Source: Austropuccinia psidii (Eukaryota > Basidiomycota > Pucciniomycetes > Pucciniales > Sphaerophragmiaceae). From it: DNA of 64,000 nucleotides. The stretch spans positions 39,943,185 to 40,007,184 of the forward strand of contig JALGQZ010000003.1 of assembly GCA_023105745.1 (NCBI GenBank). Reading direction: 5' to 3'. The notes beneath the pieces were generated by a model, which ran no database searches, was not told the DNA's origin, and saw only the letters and a list, made by a program, of their open reading frames with translations. The position numbers and the translations under genes were made by a program. Shown piece by piece: positions 11,371 to 21,855 of this stretch; the first letter of the stretch is position 1, and each line of letters begins with the position of its first letter.

Positions 11371-12775
11371 TTGGTTGATCTTTTGCTCAAATACAAAAGT
11401 GCCTTTGAGACTAACAAAGAGCCACTAGTTGCTATCATTGGACATAAAGTAGACATTATTCTTAATGTGGAGATCTCTTATCCACCCTTGTTAAGAAGAC
11501 CAGATTACCCAGCTAGTCCAAGAGCTAGAGAGGCATTAGAGGTACACATCAAAGAATTAATGAGCCTTGGGGTGTTAAGGAAAGTAGGAAATAATGATCA
11601 AGTAGAGGTCACTGCACCTGTCATTGTAGCTTGGAATAATGAGAATTCAAGGATGGCAGGAGGCGCTAGAGCCCTGAATACCTATACTATCCCTGAGAAA
11701 TACCCAATAACCATAATCCATGTGACATTAACACAATTGTCACAGGCTAAATTGATTACAGCCATGGATGCTCTAAAGGGTTTTCACCAAAATTTTGTAA
11801 CAGACAATGTCAGAAAACTGCTAAGGATAATATTCCATTGTGGAATATGTGAATACTTAAGAATTCCTTTGTGTATAAACAATGCACCTTCCCATTATCA
11901 AATAATGATGAATACCATATTTCCTGAAGAATTATCAGAAGGATGGTTTATTATCTAATTTGATGATATAATAGTTTTCTCAGAAACTTGGTAAAATAAC
12001 TTAACAAGAATAAAAAAGTCTTTCAAAAGATGATGCAAGTAAATATGAAAATCTCCTTGAAAAAGTGTCATTTTTCATATAGTGAACTAAACGCACTGGG
12101 ACATGTTATATCAGGACTAAGTTTTGAAATAGATAAAAACAAAGTAGTAGCAGTAATACTAAAACCAATTTCACAAACCAAAAAACAAATGGAATCATTT
12201 CTAGTTCTTTCTGGTTATTCCAGATAGCATATCAAAGACTTTGCAAGAATTTTAAAATCCTTGTACAAACTCTGTGACAAACAGAAAGTCTATGAAATGA
12301 CTGAGAAAGCGTTGAAGCATATGAGAAACTGAAAAAATCTCTCACAAAATCCCCATTTCTTCTAATTCCATATTGAAAATTACCTTTCAAACTGTACATT
12401 GATGATTGTGGAGAAGTATTAGGTGCTTCACTACAACAGATAAAAATCATAAACAATAAATGTGCTGAATGACCAATTTGCTTCATTTCAAGACAAGTTA
12501 AGCCAACAGAAGCAAGATATGGAGAAAGCCAAATGGAAATTCTTTTCTTAGTGCGGGATTTAGAAAAGCTACACTACTATTTGGATGGAAAAGTGTTTGA
12601 TTTCATCACAGAATATAATGCTGTAAAATATTTATTAAACATGAAGACACCAATTAGTAACATGCTGAGATTGCAGATTGCTATCCAGGAATATAGAGAA
12701 AAAATGACCATAGGCCATAAATCTGGAAATAATAATAATAATGCAGATGATCTTAGAAGATGGGATTTAGAAAAT
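11371..12775 (+). pseudogene. Reverse transcriptase and RNase H of element A (broken)
   Basis: The longest open piece, 11371-11958, carries RT fingers and palm motifs (SYPPLLRRPDYPASPRAREA, LITAMDALKGFHQN, APSHYQIMMNTIFPEEL). It ends in a stop at the catalytic YIDD motif, which here reads stop-F-D-D. RT continues in other frames: [10 protein letters not shown] at 12045, then LGHVISG. RNase H follows with [10 protein letters not shown] near 12388 and [20 protein letters not shown] in 12533-12991, ending in HKSGNN...NADDLRRW. Original role: copying element RNA into DNA. Nonfunctional because of the lost YI of YIDD, stops and frame changes. Confidence 0.88.
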
Positions 12776-14390
12776 ACACCTGGAAACCCAGCATGGGAAC
12801 CACAGGAAGAACATAATATAGAAGGAATATGTGTTACAGAAATTGTCACAGAATTATTTAATGAAGTTAAGAAAACCTATAAGATGGACAAAAACTGTCA
12901 TATCTTATGCCAAATCTTAATAAAAGATTTCAAAGACCCGTCACTATCTTCCAAACAAGATAAAATATGGAAAAAGAATATGATGAATTAAGATTCCACC
13001 TCCTTGATGGAATTCTTTATCATAGGACTAAACACACATGTTTTATGAACTTGAAAGATAGGACTCTGATTGATACTATACTACATGAATGCCATGATAG
13101 CGTTTTATCTGGACATCTCTGAGAAGATAGGACATTGTAGAGGGTGAAAACCTCTTAGTGGCCAAATTGGAGAAAGGATGTTACAGAGTACCTAAAAACC
13201 TGTGACATATGTCAAAGAGAGAACAGAGCCACAGGAAAGAGATTTGGAATTATGATCCAAATCCAAGAACCAAAATCCCCATGGGAAATAGGTAACATGG
13301 ATTGGGTAACAGTGTTACCTCCAGGAGGAGACAGGTGTTTTAATAAATGCCTAGAATTGGTTGATAGGTAAATCAAAACACCAATGTTACTACCATGGAA
13401 AAACCATGACACAGCTATGGACACAGCCATAAATATATGGAAAAGATTCATTAGGCATAAAGGCTTGTTCCAAAATATCATAAGTCATAGAGATCCCAAA
13501 TTCACATCAGCATTATGGACAAAGCTCCACAGCTTGTTTGGAAAAAATTTATTATTCTCAACAGCTTACAACACTCAAACCAATGGTTTATCAGAAAGAA
13601 TGATACAAGATTTAGAAAAAATTATTAGGATATTTGGTGCTTATGTCATAGAATTCAAATACTCTAATGGTTTTACCCATGAGTGGTGTACCTTAATACC
13701 AGATCTTGAACTGGGATATAAGACAAAAATTAATTCTTCAACTTGAAAAAAACCAGAAATGTTAGAAAAAGTTTAGAATCCAAGATTTCCATATGAAACT
13801 CTCAAAAAGGACTTAGTAGATATACATACAACAGCAAGCAGTTTCAAAATAATGCTTGTCAAAGAAAGACATAATTCCAAAAAATGTATGCAAGATTATT
13901 TCAAATATTCAAAAGAAAGATGTCACAAAAGTCATAAGCCACCTGACTTAAAGTAGGAGACTTGATCCTAGTATCAACTTCAAAATTTCATAAAATCAAA
14001 GGCCCAAAGAAATTCAAAAATTCTTTTTTAGGACCCTTTATGATAAGAGCACTACATGGCCCTAATGCTGTGCAATTAGAACTAACAGGTGAATTAATGA
14101 ACAAACACCCAAAGCTCCCTGGAAGCCTGATAAAACCTTAAGGCTCAAGTGATAAGGAGTTATTTCCCCTAAGAAATGAACCACCACTTGAAATTCCCCC
14201 TCTAGAAGAAGGAGAAGAAAAGAAAATTGTGAAATTCCTCAAAGAAAGGAGGACAAGAAACAAAAAGAAAGGGAATAACATGTGAGGTACAGAAACCCAA
14301 CCCAAGGAGATGAAAGGCTACTTTAGAGATATAACTCATTCTGATGAGATATTAAGGGGGTTTTCACATGAAGGAGGACATAAATAATAG
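12776..14390 (+). pseudogene. Integrase and chromodomain remnant of element A
   Basis: Integrase zinc-binding residues are recognisable (LHECHDSVLSGHL near 13081, then CDIC at 13202-13213). The core has the first catalytic Asp (NMDWVTVLPPGG near 13293) and the Glu (GLSERMIQDLE near 13585), but the second Asp position reads S-H-R-D (13483-13495), so the conserved S-D-R-D has lost its Asp. The C-terminal domain is traceable through changing frames to 14150, and a chromodomain-like tail (EEGEEKKIVKFLKERRTR near 14206) ends about 14390. Chromodomain tails guide integration to marked chromatin in this clade. Confidence 0.82.
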
Positions 14391-14496
14391 AAAAGTTAAG
14401 CATTAGTGAGTTTCAAGACTAAAAAGGTCTATTGAAGAGGGAGGACAGTGGATGATACCCTAATTAACTATATCATATTGTGATACATTCTTTTTT

Positions 14497-14508
14497 GGTG
14501 GTAGGGAA
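14497..14508 (+). other. Polypurine tract of element A
   Basis: GGTGGTAGGGAA directly before the 3' LTR start. It is identical in element C (49608-49619) and element D (59160-59171), which supports the LTR boundaries and the relatedness of the three elements. It primes plus-strand DNA synthesis. Confidence 0.85.
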
Positions 14509-16298
14509 TGTGGGACTTTGATATAGGAGCACATATCTGAGAATCTCACAAAACAAATTTAAAATACTTATTTTAATAATAAGAATTGAAATTATTATCT
14601 TAAAATAAGTAAGCATAAGCCTTTGATTATCTCAGAACCCAATTAATAAACATGTGGAATAAATTAGACCATTAGATTTCCCATGAAAAAGCAAACATGT
14701 AAAATATTTATGTCATATCTGAGAAGTCAATACCTTCTGACATAACCTGAATATATGCACTTTTATGATCAGGACATACATCCATGGTTTTCAGCTCATA
14801 TATTTTGAAATATTCATGATAAATAGTTGAACCACAAAATAGCTACCATGTAACTACTGTAATAATATATATATAAGATTTATTTGGAAAGCTATAGACA
14901 AGGTTACAACTTACAATGTTTTATTGAGAAAAATAAGAAAACCTGTTGACCACTTGGTTGTGAAAGTGGCCCAAACTTCAAAAAAATGGATATTCATATT
15001 ACACTATTTCTAACCTGAATAATGATGAAATTTCTATCATTATATTCAATGTATAACCCCTTGAAATCATGGTTTGAAGTTTAAAATAGTAAACTTCAGT
15101 AGAAAAGAATAGTTCCAAGAAAGATCATCAAAAATGGAGTTTTGATGATCTATTGAAATTCTCATGGAAGTTTAAAAAGACATTCCAATATATCAGAATT
15201 TCCTCTTTGAAGGGCTTTAGCATGTATACCTCAAAATCTATTGCTGATCAAAGTCTAAGCTTAAAATTGATCATTTATGATCACTCAATTTAATCCTGTT
15301 TTAAGCTTAACAGCTATATAGGTGATAAAACTAGTGAATACTAATATATTATGATTAATACTAATAGAATCCATAAATTTTAGGCTTCTACCAAGCCTAT
15401 GATGTCAGAAAACTTAGAGTTATAGTGATAACTCTAAATAATGGCGTAATAATGAGATATGCTGGTTTAATTATGATGTAATCATCACTAAAACTTAAAA
15501 TACTGATCAATTCCAGTGTATACCATCAGTCAAAATCCAATAGAATCAGTAAGTACTCTAGGAGGGAGGACTTTACTATATATAGAGCCCTTTTTACCTC
15601 TATTTCCCCCTCAGATGCAACAAAAATACTCAAAAGATTAAATCAAAAGGTGATAAATTTATTCTTTTTATATAATTCTATTATATTATCAAAGACTAAA
15701 GCTCATATTTATATTAGTAATCAGTTTTGAAGTGTTTAAAATATTATTTAAATTGTTTTTGTTAAATGTCTCTCTAAATCTTTAATTCCACATAAAATCA
15801 AGAAAATTTGTAATTTCTTTATCTTTTATTTGTAAATACAATTTGAATAGGTCTTATTTACATTATTTGGCGTAAAATGATTCAAAACTATTATATTAAG
15901 TGTTAAAAGTAGGTTATATTTTTCTTCATTATTATTCTTAATAATTCTTTATTAATATAAACAGTATTTATATTATTATACAGCTTTAATATTAGTAATA
16001 TTATTGTTATAAAATGGTTTTTTATTAATCAAAAACAACTTTCACATATTTATTATTTGTTTGTAACATTAATAAGCTCCAACAAAAATATCAATTATTA
16101 TATAATAATATATTTACTTTTATCATATTATTTCTTTATAATATAACTTATATTATTATATTTATCTGATAATATCAATATTTCATGCCATAATCATAAT
16201 ATTTCTTTATCTTATTCATTAATTTGATAAGGAAATTCAGATTAAAATAAGTAAAATATTATTAATATTTACTAATTGTTTCATAGTCAAACCTTCCA
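14509..16298 (+). repeat. 3' LTR of element A
   Basis: Starts TGTGGGACTTTG directly after the polypurine tract and ends CAAACCTTCCA before CTTTT. It corresponds along its length to 6151-7935, including the dyad (15416-15435), the TATA box (15576-15585), TTTCCCCCTCAGATGC, and the donor-like AAAAG|GTGATA at 15650. Confidence 0.88.
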
Positions 16299-18200
16299 CT
16301 TTTTGGTTTACATTTTCTTAATGATACCATGTATAGTTCTCTGAAGGTTTTTATATATCCCCTTTTGGTCTATCCTTGTGCAGATATTCATTAATACTGG
16401 GACTTTTAGATAAAATAGAATTTTTTCATCACACTTCCATGCCTGCATACTGTATTTTGAAATACTTTTATTTAACAATTTCCCATCTTTCTTTCCAAAA
16501 TTTGTGATTAAATGAATCTATATAGATTACTTACTACCATTATATATGTTCAGTCTTGAGGAGCTTAAAGGTATTCTATTATATATATTTTTGAAGGTAA
16601 CTGGAATTAAAAAAGTGACTAATAATAATTAATGTGGCTAAATTGAGTTTCTTCTTCATATAACTCAATATATATGGTTGAACTGGTAAATCTTATTGGT
16701 TAATAAGGAAATGAAAAATAAACAAGTTAAAAACTATTATGAACACTTTGGTGATGGTTTTGTTGTGTGTGAATATTTCTATAAATCATCCAGCTTAAAT
16801 TTATATTTTTAAAATATTAAAAAAGCATTCTTTATGGTTCTAAATTGGAACCTTTTCTATTTAGAAATATTTTAAATCTATAATGCACCTAAATTGAACT
16901 AACATAGCTCTGAATCATGCAATGTAAGGACCTGATTGGAATTGTGTTCATTTATATTGACATGTAGAATATTGAAAATATCAATTAATTTTTGATTAGA
17001 GGAAAAATAAGATCACCAAGGCTTGTGAAAAGGAAAGATTACACTTAACAGAAACCCAATATATTATCAAATATTACAGCTATACAAATAATCAAATCTC
17101 ATCAATTAAATGTAGCTTTGTGAAGAAAAAACTGAGAAAAAACTCATGTATGAACCCAAAGTCCATAGTAAACCCTCTTGGGATTGAAGATTTAATTATA
17201 CTAATTAAATATGTAGAAAAAGTCTTTATAAATAAAATAATAAATCAAATTAAAGTTGGTTTTTAATAATGAAAGAAAATTTTTCATTGCTGAGGTCATA
17301 CAGGTCATATAGTAACCAGCTATTTAGGCAATAATCATGCAGATTCTTCAGCTAAGTAATAGGGCCAATTTTAAAGGATCTTTAGCAATCTGAAATCTCT
17401 ATTTTGTGTGGGATAAAAATCAAACATTAAATCAGATAGCAATTAAAAAATTGGGTCTAAAACTTACTCCAGAGAAATTTGGGTACCATTGAGGTCCAAC
17501 ATATGGGAATTAGAACCAGTGTGACATTGTTTATTAATAAACAAACATGAATTTAAAATCTGAACAAAGCTTCATTTTTTCTAAGTATAAAATATTCAGA
17601 ACTAAGAAGCATTCATATATCAAGTATCTATATGTTTTCTGGCATATAAATCTGCTTATAGTGCATAAAACTGCATATGCGATAAAAACCCAAATTCTTC
17701 AACTGTGAAAATGGCCATAATTCTGCCATTATGAACTATAAGTGTGGTAAAGGTGAAACATCCATGACTCAAATTCCCTCCAGACTTATTTAGAAGTTAC
17801 TTTCCAGAAAGTGACTGGAAATATGCCCTGGTGATCAATCTTTCAACTAAACTGAATTTGGAACAAAGGTGCATGCATGTTCATGTCCCCTTGAAAGTGC
17901 ATGCTCCAAAATGTCTAAAATGCATGTTCCAGGCATGCACTCTAGAAAAAAAGCATGTTATACATCCTACATTTGAAATAATCCTCAAAAAGTGGCTGGG
18001 TGGCTTCTTCAGTGTGGGATACCAGCAGTTCACAGTCAAATTATAATTCAACATTTTTCAAAGATAGGATCTGATGTGATTACAGCCCTTTCTCTAGTTG
18101 ACTTGAGTAGTATAACCATTAATAATTTCTTTTATAAATATAATAGATTATTACTCAGTGATCATTTAGACTTTTTAGAGAGATTTCACCCCAAACTAAG
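16299..18200. other. Unassigned AT-rich DNA with a GCATG-rich patch
   Basis: Starts with the right CTTTT duplication of element A (16299-16303). No recognisable coding. Two overlapping open frames (17831-18046 and 17992-18210, +) have no domain I know. Between 17869 and 17960 the words GCATG and CATGC recur many times (GTGCATGCATGTTCATG, GTGCATGCTCC, TGCATGTTCCAGGCATGCAC). Confidence 0.5.
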
Positions 18201-19438
18201 CTTCATGTAAAACTTGTTTTTACTCAAGATCGTCATCCATGTTACTGTTTTGTTTGAGCGAAATATTTGCCTCTTTGTCATGGTACTTGATCTTAATGTG
18301 GATAGAAGCTAAATTATTGCGCCAATGCTGCTCTAAAATCTTGAAATTGAATGTCATTAGCGATTTTTTTCTTAGATATTACTGAGCAATATACCTTAGA
18401 ATTAAAATTGTACCATTCTTCAGTGTGAAAGAAACTGATTCAACTTGGTACTACTGCTTAATCAGTTAAAACCGAAAGAGCAAAATTGAGTGCAAATATA
18501 ATTTCAGTCTAATTCTTTTATGATTATTTACTCATGCAATAGTGTTTGCATTGAATTTCGGTACTTAATCAGTTTGATTTGTTGTGAAGTTTTAACTTCA
18601 TTTCCATCCCTGCTTTATAGAATCACCAATCAGACGAATACAAAATCCAGTACTGAGAAAATCAAGTAGAGATGAGTACAAAGCGTACTAAGGCAAGAAT
18701 GAGAAAGAGTAAGGCAATTCATATCATAAGTCCTCAGCGCTCAGTAAAGATAGGACTAGATGAAATGTAATCAAACAGCTATATTTTGTTATGTTGTATA
18801 ATCATTCATCCAGATCTTATCATTGTACTCATCGTTTTCTGTCACACACTTAGGTGTGTTGCAATTCTCTTCGTACTCACTGAAGTCATTGATGTTATCA
18901 AAACACACTCATCTTCTTGTGTCAGATAATATCGTAAATTAATATTCATCCATAATCCCTTCAAAATCGCCAACCATCGGTGCACGAAGTAGGGTCCGAA
19001 TTTCTTATGATAACAACTCGATGGAATCCAGGAAACAGCTTTCGACTGTCAGTGACGCCTGAGTTTCAATGATCAGTAAGGGTCACCGTAGATGTTTGAT
19101 GTTTTGATACTTACAGAGGATTGCAACTGCTGCAAACTGATTATAAGCAAAAATATTTATATATTGTCAAGTCGATTAGTATGCGACAAAAACAACTTTA
19201 TTAATGCTACTTGAATTTTATGCTTACACGGTCGCACGTTGGACCAGGCGCAAGTAAGCCCATGGGTTGGTATGGGGTCCCTCGAATTAATTATAGCACC
19301 TGTGGTCACAACTAGCCCAGACATTTTTAGCCAAAGCAGTAAGAGAATCGCGTTCAACCTGACGTCTTACTGATTACATGTCTTTTAGAGTTGGCAACAA
19401 ATGAAAAAGCTTTGGCTCCGTCGCTGTAGCTTCTTGTA

Positions 19439-19899
19439 TTAGTCGAACAACGAGGGAACACTAGCTTGTCGATTGCTTTTTTTCAAATTAAGGATTTTGT
19501 CAAGCACTACAGGAAAGCATTAGGTAATTAGCAACTAGCAATGGAACTTACACTCTCTTGCTCCTCGAGAGCCGAGCAACGTGCAAGAGCTGGCGTCGCA
19601 ATCATAAAACGCGCTACCAGACTGGCAGGCTGACATAGAGGATGGCAATGATGCGGCTTAATTGAGGTGAACTTTTGATGTTAGGCTGGACAATTTCGAG
19701 ACTCACTAGCAGACCCAGTTGTACCAACTGGTGTATAGCTGACATCACACGTCGCGTTTGCCCCATTGTGCCTGGTTGGATTGGGAGGGGAAGGCCAGCC
19801 TTCTCCATAAACCTTTCGAGCTGTGGCGAATGCAACTTGGCAAGCAACAAGTAGGATCAAGGCTTTGGGTATTCCGAAAACAGGATTGGTTGCAAACAT
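19439..19899 (-). CDS. Small secreted cysteine-containing protein (candidate), spliced
   Basis: Model: ATG at 19899; exon 1 19899-19707; intron 19706-19630 (GTGAGT...CAG); exon 2 19629-19552; intron 19551-19507 (GTAAGT, GCTAATTA branch-like, TGTAG); exon 3 19506-19439, about 112 aa. Residues 1-27 look like a signal peptide (hydrophobic core ALILLVACQVAFA, likely cut after ATA). The mature part has NATCDVSYTPVG, then CQSGSAFYDCDASSC across the first splice, which makes both the intron and the frame plausible. If the second intron is retained, the protein ends early at 19535 with two extra cysteines (ECKFHC). The frame is also open upstream of 19899, but only this ATG gives a signal peptide. 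Small cysteine-bearing secreted proteins are typical rust effector candidates; the function is unknown. Confidence 0.5.
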
Positions 19900-20109
19900 G
19901 ATTTTGATGAAGGCCGTCAGAAATTTTGGGTAAACGCTGCAGAACAGGCAAGTAAGGTCGCTTTTTAGCTTTCTCACACAAAATGCAAGCTCTCTGTGAA
20001 CATCTTCTTAAGCCAAGGCCTCTAGCGGATACATGGCTTAAGCCGCTCAAGTAAATCTATCTCTACTGCCTTTATTTGTAATATTTACGTTATGTATTAC
20101 CTTTGGAAA

Positions 20110-20235
20110 TCCTTCTGGACCGACAGGTGAATTCAGCTCTTTAAAAGAAATGCAAGCCTTGCAGTGTAAACAGGAGGCCAAATCGCGTAAGTCCTGCAAA
20201 GGAAAAAAACACTTCCGTAGCTCAAGGCTCAAGCC
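20110..20235 (-). other. Exon-like open fragment, unknown
   Basis: A minus-strand open stretch bounded by a CCTTTGCAG acceptor-like site at about 20191 and an AAAG|GTAATA donor-like site at about 20110. It encodes LASCLHCKACISFKELNSP followed by VGPEGFPK. I have the impression that this peptide recurs in rust annotations, which would make it a dispersed repeat rather than a gene, but I cannot check it. It lies upstream of the secreted-protein model and is not obviously part of it. Confidence 0.3.
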
Positions 20236-20500
20236 CTGGCCTTGTTATTCTGTGGCTGGTGGCAAGTGGCAACACTTGTTTTTGAATGCTTCACCTGTGA
20301 CGCCCATTTTTGTCCCATTGGCCCAACTTTTTCCTTTTTTGGTGATTTCATAATAATAAGGGGGTTCAGTCCTTACTAATTTTTCTCTTTTTTTGTTTGA
20401 AATCAGTTGATCTGATTTGAGAAAATCAATCATAAAAATTGAAGACTGATTTGATGTGTGATTTCCAGTTTGGGAACTGGCTGGAACAAATAGAAGAAAT

Positions 20501-20530
20501 ATGCTTTTTCTCAGCCTTTTGGGTTAAGAA
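20501..20530 (+). pseudogene. U2 snRNA 5'-end-like scrap
   Basis: ATGCTTTTTCTCAGCCTTTT followed by GGGTTAAGAA resembles the conserved 5' end of U2 snRNA (TTCTCGGCCTTTTGGCTAAGA) with a few changes. The next U2 motif is not adjacent; AATCAAGTGT appears only about 60 bases later (near 20593). There is no branch-recognition sequence, so it would be a fragment or a chance match. Confidence 0.3.
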
Positions 20531-21044
20531 ATGGATTTTTTTTTGAATAAATTGCGAATGAAAGCAAAAACAATCCTAGGGAAGATATTTTGAATCAAGT
20601 GTGCCTACGCAGTGTACTTCTGTGGCACAAAGTTGAGCACCAATTGGTCAAAAATGGTCAGGACCAACAAAAGATGAGATCGGATTCGATGGCTCATTTT
20701 TCTGCAAGCCACAGCTCAAAAAATGGCAAATCAGACACATTTTGAAATTGCAAATCGTTCAAGGAATGAAGCCCCCTAATTAATGCATTTCCACCAGATT
20801 AGTTTGTAGCTTACAAATAAAATGACGCCTTATATCCTGGATAAAAAGCTTATGGTAGTAGCCACTGGGTTATCCCTGATATGGAAGGTGGCGGCACTGA
20901 CATGCCCTTTCGTTTTTTTATGTTCAGCAATTGCCTGTATTACCCTTTTCAACCAGATTTAGTGGAACCGTGGAACCTATTGGTATAAACTAGGAACCAG
21001 CCATAATACTGAATGAATATGAATACGCAGTTATAGGCTAACGC

Positions 21045-21290
21045 CCAACAGCACACCAGCAACTTGGGCCAATGCCGACCCCCATACCTGGTGCCAACCC
21101 GGCCCAACTTTTCAATACAGCACCGCAGCAGCCGATAGCCGGTATTAACTGGGCCCAGGATGGGTCATCTGAGTTATAAAAACCCATATAGTTGTTTTTG
21201 TTATTATACTTTTGCCTTGTTCATTTTTACTTTTTCCTTTCTATTTCTCTCCCTTAGTGCAAAATATCGTACTTTCACTCTCAGCATCTC
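21045..21290 (+). other. GC-rich block with TATA box, possible LTR remnant
   Basis: A GC-rich stretch (GACCCCCATACCTGGTGCC, GCAGCAGCCGATAGCCGG) leads into GAGTTATAAAAACCC at about 21171, then a pyrimidine-rich leader and TCAGCATCTCTAACA. This layout looks like a copia-type LTR promoter and R region in rusts, but I see no second copy, no clear primer-binding site and no target duplication. Confidence 0.25.
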
Positions 21291-21579
21291 TAACATTTTT
21301 ACACTTAGTACATACTGTATGAATTGAATAACTTGAAAATAGAAAAATATTTTTAGTTTTTAGGTTTAAATCATAAAATGAATAATAACATTTTGTTTTT
21401 TAAGTTTTTTTAGACGGTATTTAAATTCATTCAAAAAACAAGTTTAAATTTTCACTTTTTACCCATTAATTATTTAATCCACCTTTTTCTGAATAAAGAA
21501 TTGTGAATAATTTTTTTCAAGTTCCATTTTATATTTAATAATTTTAAAATATTAAAAAAATCACCTTCTCTTAATTCAA

Positions 21580-21855
21580 AATGTCCTCTTCAATCACTAT
21601 GCCACCAACACATCATACCACACATATCAAGACCAAATATAGTACCCAAGGCTCCAAGATCTAGATTCCATTGAAGGCCAAAAATTTATGGGATCAGGTT
21701 TACTTTTAAAATATGGCTCACTATTGTATTTGATCAATCCAGAACATCCTTATAGAAGAAGATTAGTAACAACTGCACTGGTAGTTAAAAGTCCATACAA
21801 ATGGCTTCCATCAGCTAGAAAAGCTGACAAAGAAGGAATTAATGGTCATGGCTAA
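21580..21855 (+). pseudogene. Short broken coding remnant, unassigned
   Basis: An ATG at 21580 opens MSSSITMPPTHHTTHIKT and stops after 27 codons. A second frame is open from about 21639 to the stop at 21853-21855 (SIEGQKFMGSGLLLKYGS and HPYRRRLVTTALVV). The Ser/Pro/Thr/His-rich start is reminiscent of copia Gag N termini, but there is no diagnostic motif. It lies about 290 bases after the LTR-like block. Confidence 0.25.

Larger units (their letters stand above)
6151..16298 (+). mobile_element. Element A: Ty3/gypsy LTR retrotransposon, degenerate
   Basis: About 10.1 kb: 5' LTR, leader with a primer-binding-like site, gag, protease, RT, RNase H, integrase, chromodomain remnant, polypurine tract and 3' LTR, flanked by CTTTT duplications. 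The domain order PR-RT-RH-IN is that of Ty3/gypsy, and the chromodomain-like tail points to a chromovirus. The two LTRs align along their whole length but with many differences, so the insertion is old. Its coding sequence is close to element C, and both resemble Austropuccinia gypsy proteins. Key residues are lost in the zinc knuckle, protease, RT and integrase, so it cannot be autonomous. Confidence 0.9.
18201..21300. other. GC-richer island, likely host single-copy DNA
   Basis: Base composition and texture change clearly here: CG dinucleotides and G+C are much more frequent than in the flanking retroelement DNA. It holds the secreted-protein gene model (19439-19899), an exon-like fragment (20110-20235), a U2-like scrap (20501-20530) and a GC-rich, TATA-containing block near 21050-21290. 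For 18201-19430 I see no convincing coding exon. Confidence 0.55.

Noticed and set aside
19157..19357. Minus-strand frame with a hydrophobic start downstream of the secreted-protein model
   Set aside because: No ATG at its start, no flanking splice sites that join it to the model; probably 3' untranslated or intergenic.
20150..20433. Open frames at 20150-20353 (+) and 20245-20433 (-)
   Set aside because: Neither has an ATG-led, domain-bearing or splice-supported reading; the minus exon-like fragment explains the area better.
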